64,000 nt of DNA from Taeniopygia guttata. Its lineage: Eukaryota; Chordata; Aves; Passeriformes; Estrildidae. Position 1 is the first letter of the stretch. The number at the start of each line of letters is the position of its first letter. The DNA lies in NCBI RefSeq assembly GCF_048771995.1, contig NC_133030.1, positions 56,080,001 through 56,144,000 of the forward strand, written 5' to 3'. The notes under the pieces are model-generated. The model did not search any database. It saw nothing but the letters and a program-made list of their open reading frames with translations, and was not told the origin of the DNA. The position numbers were made by a program, and so were the translations under genes. Below are positions 1-13,122 of the stretch, piece by piece.

Positions 1-200
1 CATGCATTGAAAACCTCCAAGGACAGCACAGCCTCTTCAGGTAACCTGTTGCTGAATTTTGCTCTCCCTAATGGTTCATCCCCATATCCAGGCTGAATTT
101 ACTCTGTTTCAACTTATGCCTGTTACATAAGTTAACATGGCCTCTGTCCAGTCACAATATTGGGACCAAATTGCTGCTTTGGTCCCATGTCATAATTTTC
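1..200 (-). mobile_element. CR1 LINE fragment, old, cut by window edge
   Basis: Reverse complement of the CR1 3' region. Diverged equivalents of the CR1 segments ACCTCCAGGGATGG, GGCAGCCTGTT and the later AGTCTAAA/TTCAGCTT-like part follow in order, at about 10-130. The match fades by about 200. Highly diverged, so an old insertion. Confidence 0.5.
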
Positions 201-1696
201 TTGACCATTTTTTCCTAATATCCCAGTGTTTTAGATAGTTTAATCCTCAGAAAAAAATCTTCCTATCACAATTAGAATTACCTGTAGATACAATTTGTCA
301 ACTCTATATATTTTAATACATGGTTAATAAACGTGCTGAAGATATTCAACACTCCTCTGTATTCTCATATTCCACTGCCAAGTAGGAAATTTGTCAATTG
401 TTACATGTGACATCAACTAAAATTCCCAAATGCTGATAAGATTCTGTCTGTGTGTGAGACAGAAAGAATAGGCAGTCCTGAAGCTCCACCACAGAGCAGA
501 CAGATGTCCTTACACAAACAACTCTGCTCTCACCCTCTCATATTTAAAAATAGGATTTTAATGCTTGGATTTTGCCTCAGGGTTGCAAATCATAACTTGA
601 TACATTCCCCCAATAATATCAGGGGCTCTATACCTATGAGCACTGCAAAAAAATATTTTTCCTGACATATTATCCATTAAAGCTCCATAAATTAAATGTT
701 TCAGAAGAAAGTGTAGGCTGAAAACCCATTCATCTAATCTTGTTGCATTTTTTAAGCTGTCCAGGACATGGCCAGCCTGGGTCAATAGACCACCAGGAGA
801 GTGATGGCCTTGACAATGAAATTTTCTCCCAGGAAGAAAACAGATCCCCCAGTCTGCAGAGCACGGAGGATTAAATACTCCACCTTCCATCTCAGCTCAA
901 GTCCAAACCAAAATCTCAAAGATCTTATTAAACTCACATTCAAAAAATTAAGGGAGAATATTTCAGTGTTCTTCACACATATATAAGCCTTTTTTTTTTT
1001 CTTAATAAAACCTTTCATAATATTTTAAAAGACAAAACAGGACATTGATGAATAGGAATTACTTCTTCTTCTCTCCGAAGTGTGAAATTAGTCAAAATCA
1101 ATTTTTTGAATCTTTGACAAATAAGATCACTAGATGATCCTCAGCTTTTTTACATTCCCACTCCCTGGGCAAATGCTTGGCAAAGGCTGATACTCCCTGA
1201 AGACCATACAAAATCAGTTGTTCAAAAACTGGTAGCTGATAATTTGAGACTTCCATATCCTGGCACCAGCTTAGTGACTAAAAATGAAAGGTCCAGGGAT
1301 AAAACCTCTGTTCTACCTTATTCCTCCAGCACAGTCATGCACTGTTGGGATTATGATGGTGCTCAGACAGACACAGATCTATGGAGGGTAGGGGAAAGGG
1401 ATAAATGTTAATGGATATTCACAAAGAGTCCATCCTAATCTTGAGGAAAAGAGTATGAAGCTTGTCTGAAACTTTGGCAAGTGAAGGCCAGTGTCTAGGG
1501 ATCATCTAGAGAAAGAGATAAGCATGCATGCATAATAGAATCCTGCATTTTTCATTAGTTTGATCACATTTTAAAAACTTTATTATGACAAAGAAAATTC
1601 TGATTTCATGTGTTATACATCCAATTGGTAAAATCTATCAAAATAAGTGTCCAGAAAGATCACCTTACTGCCAACATAGGAATGGAAATACTAAAA

Positions 1697-1724
1697 TATT
1701 GTAGTGGAGGAGTCCACTACAATA
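1697..1724 (+). repeat. 12-bp perfect hairpin
   Basis: TATTGTAGTGGA, loop GGAG, TCCACTACAATA. Perfect pairing over 12 bp. Confidence 0.92.
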
Positions 1725-2728
1725 ATTAAGCTAAAAAGTTGTCGTAACTGGGACATCTTCCCAAAATAGTATAATGTGAGTTATCCTGAAGTTTTGTAGA
1801 AGAAAAAGTGGAACCAAATCAGAACAAATTTAAGCTACAGCAGAGCATGGATCAGAACTGCACCAGAAACACTTACAGAGCCTGTTCTGGTTTATCAGCC
1901 ATGCCCCACCCTGACTTGAGAAGAGCAAGAGTGGACAGACAGCCATCCATCATTTGTGAACACACACAAACATCTGGATTATTTTCAGAGCACATTTTTC
2001 CTATGTGAAACACTCCTTAATAGGTTTCCCAAAAGGGTGCACTATTCCTTATGAGACTGGCTCTGTTTACTTGGCATTCAGGGCCATGTAGTGATTTGCT
2101 AATGTATAGATCTGTCACAACTAATAAATCTTTACAGCGTTATGGATGACATTATTATTTTTGATCCAGATTACAGCATTGGCTGGCTAATGTGGTTGAT
2201 AGCAATGCTTACAGGATATCACCTATTCCTTGGATATTAGCTCAAAAGAAAAACCCAATATAATTCAGAGCATGGATCCATTTAAATATGAATGGCACAA
2301 TGATATTGATGGCAAGAGTATTCCTGCAAAGGCTGCAAACCATGTCCCCCACACAGGCAGTCATAGCATTAGACATCTGAAAGAGCATTTGCTGGGGACT
2401 GGATGCTGATTGTACTGCAGAAACATTCACGTGCAACTACTTGTGGGAGGGGGGTCTAGGGCAGGAGGGAAACTGGTTCACATATGTGTGAATAAGAACA
2501 CACAAACTGAGTTCCTGCAGCAGAAGTGAAATAAATCCAAATTCACTTGCTGTACTATGCTGGGGTGGCATGTAAGGCTTAAAGAAAAAGACACTACATA
2601 TAGCAAAAATGTAGTGTACAGCATAAATAGCATATGTGCCAAATGAATTCTATAATAAAGCAGATGCAGCAGATTATATTTAATAATGTTTGACAATTCC
2701 CTGTGCAGCTAATGGTTTGTTAGAAATT

Positions 2729-2750
2729 AGTCCCTAATGTTTTAGGGACT
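2729..2750 (+). repeat. 9-bp perfect hairpin
   Basis: AGTCCCTAA, loop TGTT, TTAGGGACT. Confidence 0.9.
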
Positions 2751-4410
2751 GCTGGCATTTACAGTAATTTGCTTTGTCTTAATTTACAATGTTTGTGTGC
2801 TGTATGCTGTTTAGCCTGCTCCTTGCAGTTTTATTATCTTTCTTGGCTTGTTGGGATTTCAAATGTTGTCTTAACTCACTAGCTACTCTAATGTTCATGG
2901 GAAGAAATTAATAAAATACTTTTTTAGGACTTCATTCCCTTTTTCCTATCCAATACACAATGAAAGCTGATTCTGCTCTGACATCCAAGCTCCTGTGAGA
3001 CCTACTTGTTGCCAAACATGTAACTTTTACTCCCAGATTTCATGGTATGAGCAAATAAATCAGGAATGCATTGTGCCAGGAACTAGAGGCAATTCAGATT
3101 GCACTGAGCATCCTGCACTAGCAGACTCAAGCAACATAGCAAACCCATTTTAGCCATAAGTGCCCTCTCATCCAACTGTTTAAACACTCCTCAACAGCAG
3201 ACAAAATTATTTTACATCTTTCTGAAAAAATAACTAAAATCAGGATTACATCCATTGTCTAGGAAGATGAATTAAGCCACAGAAATTAATCCGTAAGCAT
3301 TACTCAAAATGCAAGATTCTCCACAGAGAACTGAACACCAAAAGTTCACTGCTTTTCTTCCAATTCTCCCAACTGATCAAAATTAAAAGAAGTTATTTCT
3401 TTCTATCAGCTTTAGCTTCACTAAGAAATGTAGGACAGGCACGAGAGCATGGGATCCTCATGTCTTGAATGAGGAGGGAAGGCACAGGCTCAAAACAACA
3501 GGTTGAGGCCACAGGTGCCATAATACACCTAAAATGAAATTCAAGGAATATTGTTCTGTGCCAGAAATTCCAGGTTTGCTTAAAGGAGGGGAAGTATTGC
3601 CTGTTAGTCACAAAGGTGAAAGCCCAATTTCTCCTGGGGAGCCTTTTAGCTCTGCTCAGGTCTCCTTGCAGTGGTCCGCCAGAGAAATAAGGACAGACTC
3701 CAGATGGAGGACACTGCAGAATGCCAAAGGTGCTCCAGGACTGCAGTCATGGCAGGGAGAAGCTCTGTGCCAAGGGACAGCCTTGTCTGCATGACCTCTC
3801 AGTGGTGAACCAATTATTTTAGATTATAGTTTAGAAAATTAGAAAATGCTGAAGTATTAAATAGCAGGAATTTTGGTTTTTTTGGTTTTTTTTAATCAAC
3901 ATGATCTTGTTGAGACCAAATCTTAGTCCCATTCTTAATCTGGAACACAGATCTTTCTAACATTTGCCTATACATTTTTCTCCTACTGGTTCAGAAGTGT
4001 TTATAGCTGGAGACAACAAGCCTGAAAATGCAATAGGCTAAATCTCAAGGGCTCACAGCTTGCTTGCAGCACAGCCACTGCATACTATTGGTGAAGGATA
4101 GGGAGTCTGCTCAAGTCCTGCAGGCTTCCCATTAACTCCTCAAGTCTCCCAGCAATAGGAATATTCATCATATTCATCAGATCATTGGTAAAATGAAGAT
4201 ACAACCCTTTAGTGCTGGTTATGAATGATTGTGGCTTCTAGGAGGGGAGATAAATGAGTGTCTCAGTGGAACTAGACAAATTTGAATTGACTAACTATAG
4301 TGTATAACAGCAACTCAATCTTCAAATCTTCAGTGAAATAGAAAGAAGGTCAGACACTGGTGTGAATTAGTTCAATCCTGACTAAAACAACTATGGACAA
4401 TATTATATAC

Positions 4411-4412
<2 letters not shown>

Positions 4413-4448
<36 letters not shown>
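4413..4448 (+). repeat. Uninterrupted (A)36 tract
   Basis: Thirty-six A bases without interruption. There is no recognisable retroposed sequence upstream and CR1 elements do not end in poly(A), so it is best called a homopolymer microsatellite. Confidence 0.95.
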
Positions 4449-4450
<2 letters not shown>

Positions 4451-4592
4451 AAAACATCAGATTTTGTTTCATGCTTGAGAAAAAAATCAAAAAAGTGCAT
4501 CTAGGTGTACAACCTCCTCCCTTCTCTGTGGGAAGGAGACCATTGCAATTTGTCAGGAGGCGGCTGAGTTCAAAGTATTTGAGTGTGAAAGG

Positions 4593-4612
4593 TCTTGATG
4601 TATCTTGATGTA
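4593..4612 (+). repeat. 10-bp tandem duplication
   Basis: CTTGATGTAT occurs twice head to tail. Confidence 0.9.
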
Positions 4613-5408
4613 TAGAGTGAAGTTTCACAGGAAACACATTCCCAGGATAGGTCAGACTAGCTGCCATCTCAAGCAGAGTTTTGATCCACCTCCACATACA
4701 TTTAAAAGGAGCTATGAAATTCATTCAGATACTGAGCTGCTCCAAGTAAATGTGTTTAAATGTGGTAACAGAGTGAAAGGTAGAAAGATCTGTCATCTGG
4801 AAATGTGCTTGTATCACGAAAGGTGTCAGCTCAAAATGGCAAAATCTAGAAGGGGATAAAAAGTGCAGAAGAGATAAAGATGCCAGTCTCTCCCTCTGAA
4901 CACTTGATGGCTGAGGGGAAAGTCCTGTTTGATTCCACTCCATGGCCTTTTCCTTTCCCTCTGAGAACTGACATGGTGTAATTAAGCACCAGTAACTCCA
5001 AAGAACTGGACTGTTTAATTGACATATTTTCTATAATTACTTACTTCTTTAGTGCTACCCAGACTGGAGCTCTGAGTCAGATCTTACTCAGCAATTCTCC
5101 TCCATCAGCTTTTTGTACAGAAGCCACCACAGTCCAGCTCTTTGACATGTTTGGGGTGTAATACATTTAATGAACAGTAGAAAAGGAAGTTGTCACTGTC
5201 TCAAAACCCCTTCAAGGTAGTTCTTTTCCAAATCCAGATCTTTGGGAAACACCAGTTTCTCTCAATCTCTTCCTAACTATAACCCTAATTGGAAGCACTA
5301 AACATTTATTCCAGTAAACCACCCACTAAAAAGATGACAGGAAAGTTCAATCCCTGCCAATGTCATTTGGACCACACAATTATCAAGGCTGTACCTCAAC
5401 TTACACAA

Positions 5409-5430
5409 AGAAAGCTCAGCTGAGCTTTCT
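5409..5430 (+). repeat. 22-bp perfect palindrome
   Basis: The 11-base half AGAAAGCTCAG is followed directly by its exact reverse complement. No spacer. Confidence 0.93.
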
Positions 5431-8400
5431 GAAGGATACCACTGCTGTTTAGTTTTCAATTCCCAGGGTCTATCACACCATCTTGGCGCTCAAAGACCTT
5501 AATTCATCTTGCTGTCATATCCACCCATCACCTACGAGGCACTTTTTGAATGAGGTTCATCCTGCCTGCTAGCATAACACAGTCATCATCTGTCCTGTCA
5601 TCTGAAAAATATAAATGTTTCATGCTCCACTAATAAATCTGCTACAATATTTGCTGTTGCTTGTGCAATCCAGGGCCCTGTTTCATGGAATATTTATAAA
5701 TCACTTGCCTGATGATAATGTTCATTGCTAATTGTGAGCATCTTCCTGCCTCCCGCCCCAGTATGCAGGGCAAGAGAGGTGCTCCAGCGTGGATCTGAGC
5801 TGTCTCTCTTCCCACTGCCTTTCCCACACAGCAGTGTGGAAGAGAGGAAGCTTACCATGGGCAGATAAAAACAACATCAAATTCTTTTTGCCTAATTTCA
5901 CATTTTATGAGAGAAACTGCAGGAGGAAGATTACAGAAGAAAACTGTGTGTGATTATTAAAATAAAAAGTTACACTTCATCATCCTCCACGCCTTTCTTT
6001 CACCTTGGTGCATGGTCCTAAAAATTGCACCACTTTATGTATTTTCCTTTTTTCTGTGTATATATTTTCCTCTGTCCAAATGCTCATGGTTTGATGGTTT
6101 GCAGGAAAAAACAGGTCATGGGAAGTCACTGCTTGTCAAAGAGAGCTCTGGTTCAAGTCACCTACTTGTTGGAAAGTTAAAATACTGGGAAAGCTGGGAC
6201 AGTGAAGGGATAGAATTATGGTTATCTATTTCATTTTGCATTTTGTCCAGAACTGGAGAAATGCCCTCTGCTCTTGGATTATGTGAAGTAAAGAGTGGAT
6301 TTTCCTTTCTTCCTGGAGGTGGAGAGAAGGACATGAGGAAACAGCGGAGTACATGAACACACATCATCCGTATTTCTGTGGCATCCCAACACTTTAGTCA
6401 GTATTGAGTTCCTTGGCCTGAATACTGCAGGCAAAAACCTTTGATTTCTTCCCAAATTGCTTAGACTAAAATGAGCAAGACAGGACAGGAAAAGGGAATT
6501 TTCTCCCTGGATTACAAAAGGGATCTTAGGACCCTGAGCAGTCAACTTCTCATGTCCATTATTGCCTAGTATTGCATGAAATAAAAACTTAGACTGAGCA
6601 ATGGCTTGAGCTCAAGTCAAACAAGATCTGTGAGCAGCTGCTCATGGATGGACAAATAAGAAAATGTGGCCCAAGAGCTTTGGAGAAGTCTCTGCTGGAG
6701 CAACCAGGTAGTACCTGGTATCCTCACTCATGCTTCCAAATCACACCTCTTGTTTTCACAGAAATCTTCAGACCCCAATATGTTTAACACCCTCCACACT
6801 GGCTGAAATATTTCTAAAATCTGGTTAAAATTGGGTAGAGTCTCTCAGGGAGGCAGGCACACACAATACAATAAACAGCAATTAAACAGAAAACCAGATC
6901 AAAAAAGAACCTGCAACCCTCAGTCCCTCCTTCCTTATGACCAAATCGATGCGTCTCTCAGTAGAGCTGAGTATTGATCTATTTTATGCAAACAATGGAG
7001 TTTGAAGCTTTAGATTTATGCTCCTTGCCCAAAGACAAGCTCATGTCTGAAAGAGCACGAGTTTGTGCACTGGCTAATGGCTCTTGCTCAGTCACTAATC
7101 ATCCCAGTTCTTAAAGATTTTTAAGTCAACTATTGACCTAAATTATTCCGCCTTGAAAGAAATGTTATAAGCTGTACAACAAATTAGGGTAAAAAAGCCT
7201 AATCAAGACCGGTCTCAAACCTCCAAATCTTCCCATTAAGGGCTGCTTCTATTTCCTATTATACACTGTTTTGGGTAAAGAGTGTTTATGAGGTATTAGG
7301 CTTTTTATTGGTTTCTCCTCCATTTTAATTTTCATTGTTGCACATTTGAGTGATAAAAGATCATGAACCCTTTTTCCCAAGTTATTTATTAACACTCATT
7401 ATAAAGGGGAATTGAGGGGAAATGATGTGAAACTAAATGGCCCAGACTTTTTCTTCCAGCAGGACCTGAACTGGAATCTATTTTTCACTACCGACAGCCA
7501 ACGCTCACAGAGACATCAGGAAAATTCAGGCCCAAAAGTGACAAAAGACTACTGAATCCATCATTATTTTTCCACTTCACCTAGCTAACTCAAAAATCAC
7601 TGGCTGCTCACTTAAATGTCAACACAGCTGCAAAATTACACAAATGCCATTAGTGACAAGATGACACTTCTTCCATTCATTTATTTATTTATTTTTAAAG
7701 AGAAAGTTTGCCATACTGCAAAATCAGGCTACAGGTGCAATGAGCTGATGCTGCATGTCACGGGCTCTGGGATGGGGAGACACTGGCAATGTAGAGTCAC
7801 TGCACTGTTAGGAGATGGTTAAACTGAGAAAAATGTATCTACAAATATTTCATACAGAGGTGTTGTTAATTCTTTACATTGGAAGTGTTCTCTGATAACT
7901 ATGAGCCTTTGTTTTGCTCTTAGGAAATTTTTACAACTGTATAGTATAGGTATGTGTGTTTAGATCTCTTAAAGTATTAATTGGCTGTATTGTGGCTGTT
8001 CAAAAAAGCATTTAGTGAAATAGATAATATATCTACATCTCAGAAAACTGTAGCTCAGAGTTTACTTGCCTGTGTTATAGGATCTTTTGTTTTAATATCC
8101 ATACATCCATATATTTCCAGTGCTTATTTTGTAGTTGCATTTACACCAGCTTTTGCTGCTGTGAACGTGTAGACCCGTACTTCCTAGGACTAGGTCTGTG
8201 ATTTATGGAAATACACTTATATGTGCTAAACTGGTTCTCACTTTTAATTTAACTAGAATCAAGCCTGGACTGGCTGAAAATGCTGTCATGAAACAGAATT
8301 GTGTAATTTTACAAGCTGCATTTGTCATGCCATTAGCAGAAAATTGCTCAAACTTTTAAAAACAAGAAAACCTACCTTCTCATTTTTCTATCTTGCTAAA

Positions 8401-9158
8401 TGCCTTAACTCAACCCAGAAAAATCATGCTTTCCACAAAGCTTTATTCTGAAGCAGTTCTACTTGTTTGAAACAGCTTCAATTAGGAAGCAGCAGCACTC
8501 CTGAACATACACTTCTTGAAACAAAAGAAAGTGAAAGGAAGATTATGGAACTTGGCAAAAGTGCTGAAAGAGTCCCTAAGCTTCTGCAGGAATTGTTCTG
8601 TGTCTGGCAAATTTCTATGACTTTGTTGTCTTACTTTCCTACTTCTCTCTGAGTTTTAATGAATTTCTTATAATTCCCATTCAGTGCTCTGTCTGTTACC
8701 TCTGACTTGAACACAAGAATTGAAGGTCTCAAAACAGTCATTCCTGGCCATTAGTGGGTTGCATTTTTCAGGAAGCTGAAGGCAGGATGAATTTTTCTCT
8801 ACCTTCTCCCTGTTATGAGCCCTCCCAGTGAAGGTGAGGCTAACCCAGGTTCCTGTTTATATCCCTTGGGGTGGATCAGAGTGAAGTGACTCTGGATATC
8901 AGTGTTTACAAATATATATATGTAGGATTTATTTTAGAACAGTTTGGTTGCTGTGGAAGGTAGGTATGCAGCCATTTTGGTTATTATTATCTACAGTAAT
9001 ATAGCGATACAAAAGCATCAAAATAACACTTAGAAAAATGTATATAGGAAAGAAAGAGAAGGGAAGAAAGGACAAGGTTAGAAAAGACCTTGCCACCTGT
9101 GAGATGAGACTTGGTAGTTGCAATTTCAATATCTGTTGGTCGAAGTGGTGATTGCAGT

Positions 9159-9188
9159 CTTGTAGACCTTGTGGAGAAAGTCTACAAG
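9159..9188 (+). repeat. 9-bp inverted repeat, 12-base spacer
   Basis: CTTGTAGAC at 9159-9167 and GTCTACAAG at 9180-9188. Confidence 0.88.
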
Positions 9189-11839
9189 GCACCAAACTTC
9201 CATGGGGTTTGTATTAGGCTTAGGCAGAGAGTGGCAGAGAATTGGGAATGCAAAGATTTCCAGGGAACTGTACAGTTTCTCTAGTAATAATCAGTCTTTT
9301 GTGTAATGATGGAAAATAATGGAGAAAAATAAACAAACCCAAATGGTGAAAGCCTGGTGAAACAGATGAAGTACATGCATTTTGTTTTGGATTCGTTCCA
9401 CAGTACTCCCCACACACAGATTCCGACTGGGTGATGTCTGACCACCCTTGTAAAGATAGAACTGCTAGTACATGCCAGGCTGTATAGAAAATGGAGTGTT
9501 AATGGTTTAGCTGCTGGCAGCAACCACCCTCTACTTCTTGAAATGTCCATACAGCACAGAACTGCCTCTGGCTTCAAAAGCATCCTTTCTGATTTTCCAA
9601 GGCCAGTGCCAGGTCACATTCCCACTGTCTGAGCAGCTGCATTGCATGTCAGTCTCACACATGAAATGGCAAAATCAAGCAGTCAGATGTCACATCTTGG
9701 CATTACAAAACCATTCATCATTATCAGCAAATGCAAATATGGGGACTTGAAAGGAGTGACAAGCCTGAAGCCTTTTTCTGAAAATCAAGATTATTCATTG
9801 GAAGTCCCCTCCCCCCCAGCAAATTGCACCTTACTCAATATATTGACCTTGGATGGATAGATGAATCTCTTAGTGCTCTCATAAGCTTCATTTACATTTC
9901 AGTAGGCATTAAACAATTAAGCCATTTTGGGTGCAGCTCTGCACATTATTTATGTGTCTCTCAGTGTCCTTCCATAGCAGAATTCTAGGGATTCAATAAA
10001 AAAAAATAAGATCCACGAGACAAGAAAAATCCATATCATGTTTTTAAATTCACTCTAAGGTACAGAAAATAGTTTTGGTTCAACCTGAGCATAGCAAGGT
10101 TTTTGAATGCTGTGCAAAAGAGGCAGAGTGAATAAAATATATTTTCAGAGTTCATGAGGGAAATGATTACTATAAAGTAAGAGTTTTGTAGGTGCTATTC
10201 TACAATACTACACTGGTAACTTTAACTCACTAAAGAAGCTTATTTGCTAGCATCTTATATGGTTGCAGGGAACCGAATGATCAGGATGCACACAGATACA
10301 GCTTCAGAAGTAGCCAAGGCAGAGACACACATGCAGTGTTTGGGAATGTGCACCCAGAAGGCAGAAGCCTGGCCAGAAGAGCAGAAGATACCCAGTGCCT
10401 GGGGACTTGGTGTTGAACCTGTCATATGCATAGTCTCAAACACAAATATATTTTTGTATTTCCTCAACTGAGATGATACAGAGTACTGCTCTCACTCGAC
10501 GCCCAGGGGTCAGTTCAGGCACAGTCATAAAAGAAATGGTCCCTAGAATGCACTGCTTGTATCAGCAATCCTCTTTGGCATTAAGAAAGCAGCCTTGGAG
10601 ATGATGTGTTGCCTGACTTTAGTCCAATAACTCTATTGAATTTGTTGTTTGACCTTTTCTTTCCTTTGGATGGCATCATCCATGGAGTAGTATATCATCA
10701 TCATCATCCTCACTGAAATGATGCATTTCACTAATAGATCATTAGAAAGAAAGCTCACTCTGAAGATATACAGGTACAATAGATCACGACAGAAAAGGGT
10801 GCACGTTGATGTACTACCCAAAAGATGGCAGAGTCCAACAAGGAGGAGGTCCAAGAGGAAGCATGTTTAATTGAGAAAGGATGACTGCACCACAATAAAA
10901 AGCCTTTGATACTTCCTTACTTGCATTAATGAAATCAGTCACGGTGGATACTTACGCTTCTTGCTTCTCTCAGCACGAAAGAACCAAAAAATTAATCTCT
11001 TTTTTTCCATCCTGTTGCTCATTCTGGTCCTTGCACATTAATGTATGGGGACTTGTGGCTCTTAATCAGTTCAGAGGTGTCTTACAGGCTCAGCCACGTT
11101 GTGCAGCAAGCAGGATGGCACTGCCAGGGCAGGGAGCAATGCACAGCACCAGTCCTTAATGGGAAGGACAAGAAAATCCAGTGGGTCAACAAAGATGCCT
11201 AAAATGAATTGCCCTACTGGAGAGCTACATGTGATCCCCTGCAGTGCAATTAATGTTGTGTCCACATAGGTTTCTGCCATGAACAATTGCCAAATCCCTT
11301 CTTTCCCTGAGGCTCCAGGTATGCATGTCCTGGCTCTTGGCTACCTGAAGATTTTGTCATGTTGGAGGGTCAGAACCCTTCCAAGTGAGCAGTTATTTGA
11401 CTTTGTCTGTATGCATTGCTTTTTTGCTCACCTCGTTCTCATCTTTCCCAATAGGTCCCCAAAACCTAGTTTCTATTTGACTAAGGTCTGTATTTTTGTC
11501 ACGATTAAAAAAAAAATTCTAATATGTTGTTGCCTTGCATGTTTCCAGACAACCATTTATATGTGGAAAGCTGTATCCAAAAGACATATCCTCAAATTTT
11601 CCCTCAGATGTTGAACCCATCTGCCTCTTTCAGCATTACACATGAGTTTGTAAGCAGAAGGGCTTTGGTGCCCATCCCAAAACCCTTCACACTGGATGTG
11701 AGAGTCTCCCTGTTGTCATTAGCTCTTTGCCTGATTAATTATCTCCTCCACACTGGAGAGGGGCACCTGCAGTGCTGCGTGGGGATGGTGCTCAGACTGT
11801 GCCACTCCTCCAGCCCCTCTGCTGCCATCAGTGATTTCG

Positions 11840-12060
11840 CTCCCTATTGTCAACAAGCGTATCAGAAAAGTAAAACACAATTAATTGTGGTGCCAAATAG
11901 TAGCTTAATGCTTAATTGCACAACTCACAATGAGGTCACAATTACTGGGCGATCAGATAAGCTTTCACAGATGTATTATATAATCCATGAGCTTAATTCC
12001 TCCAGAGGTAGTGAGAAAATTACTGTTCATTAACAAAGTGGTTCCATTATCCGAAAACAT
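11840..12060. promoter_or_regulatory. Possible conserved non-coding element
   Basis: AT-rich, high-complexity sequence free of repeats, with several TAAT/ATTA cores, a 14-bp palindrome (11876-11889) and an AGGTCA half site near 11933-11938. The texture resembles enhancers of developmental loci. Conservation cannot be assessed here. Confidence 0.2.
11876..11889 (+). repeat. 14-bp AT-rich palindrome
   Basis: CACAATTAATTGTG, self-complementary and containing two overlapping homeodomain-type TAAT/ATTA cores. Confidence 0.9.
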
Positions 12061-13044
12061 ATTTAAATCATCATTTTCTCCATTCCAGAAATAATGCCAT
12101 TTCTTTTTCAAAGAATAAATATACTTTCATGAAAAGGTTCTGCTGGAAACTACTGTCCCTAATAAATCCAACATCAGATATTTAATGTGTCAATTATTTT
12201 CCCCACAAATAACAAAGACAAGAAAAAATAGTTTGAGCCCCATCAGTTTATACCTCATGAAGGGTAAAGGCAAGTTACAGAGATTTGGACTATTGTTCCA
12301 TTCATGGTTACAAGGAAATTCTGCAGCTTTTTCTGGAGCATGTTCCCAGAAACCTAGGCAGGGACTTAGGTAAGGAGCCAGGTTCAAGCACAAAGGGTCA
12401 AATGTATGTTTCTGTGACTCCAAGCCTTTTAAAAATGATTTACTGCCTCACTTTATGGTACATGAAAGGATAATGCTATTTTGAACACTCAAACAAATGA
12501 CATACTGGAACTGACATTTTTTTACATACGTTTATGCATCGTGATGTAGCTGTCTCCCCAAGCTGACAAAACCCCCGTGGAAACAAATGGGATTTTTACC
12601 TGAAAGTGACTGCAGCATTGGCCCCTCTTTTACTATTGTTAAAATATATCAATCATCTGAAAATCCAGAATTGCTTCACAGAAGTAGTGACGATATCCAA
12701 CTATTTCACCAATTTTAAGAAGTACTAAATAATGGAACTGATTTCAGAATACATTTTTAGTTATCCTTAATTCTTTCTCATATCTGTCTCTGGCTGAAAT
12801 AATATAAAAATCCATTGAAGAATAATAATTGTCACATTTGATGTACATTTTTATTAACGGCACTATAAAAATTCAATTATGTGGCAAAAGGTGACAAAAA
12901 ATTTCCTTTAAATTATGCAGTAAACAAAGCACTCAAAAAAAATCATTTGCTCATGTCATATGCTAAAAATCTCTGCTCCGTTGCCTGAGGAATTTAAACT
13001 AAATTCTCTTTGTGTCTGGAAGCAGATTTTCCCTTTCCTCTACC

Positions 13045-13122
13045 GCTGCTCCCATAAGGGATTGGAACCAGATAATCTTTAAGGTCCCTTCCAACTTAAG
13101 CCTTTCTATGATTCTATGATTA
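13045..13122 (+). mobile_element. CR1 LINE 3' tip
   Basis: Contains GGGATTGGAACCAGATAATC, then AAGGTCCCTTCCAACTTAAG, and ends with TTCTATGATTCTATGATT. This is the hallmark CR1 terminus with its short tandem tail. Only the last 80 bases of the element are present, a typical severe 5' truncation. Confidence 0.8.

Larger units (their letters stand above)
201..13044. other. Intergenic, no gene seen
   Basis: Apart from the hairpins, homopolymers and palindromes listed, I see no exon, RNA gene or recognisable mobile element. Open frames are short and mutually overlapping, and none has recognisable protein features. Confidence 0.6.

Noticed and set aside
4170..4210. MIR-like CATCAGATCATTGGTAAAATG
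   Set aside because: One short resemblance without the neighbouring core blocks; not enough to call.
4350..4724. 124-codon minus-strand frame with a poly-Phe run
   Set aside because: Created by the A36 tract; Lys-rich and Phe-rich frames on both strands are artefacts.
11524..12033. 169-codon plus-strand frame
   Set aside because: Translation shows no family features; the underlying DNA looks more like non-coding regulatory sequence.
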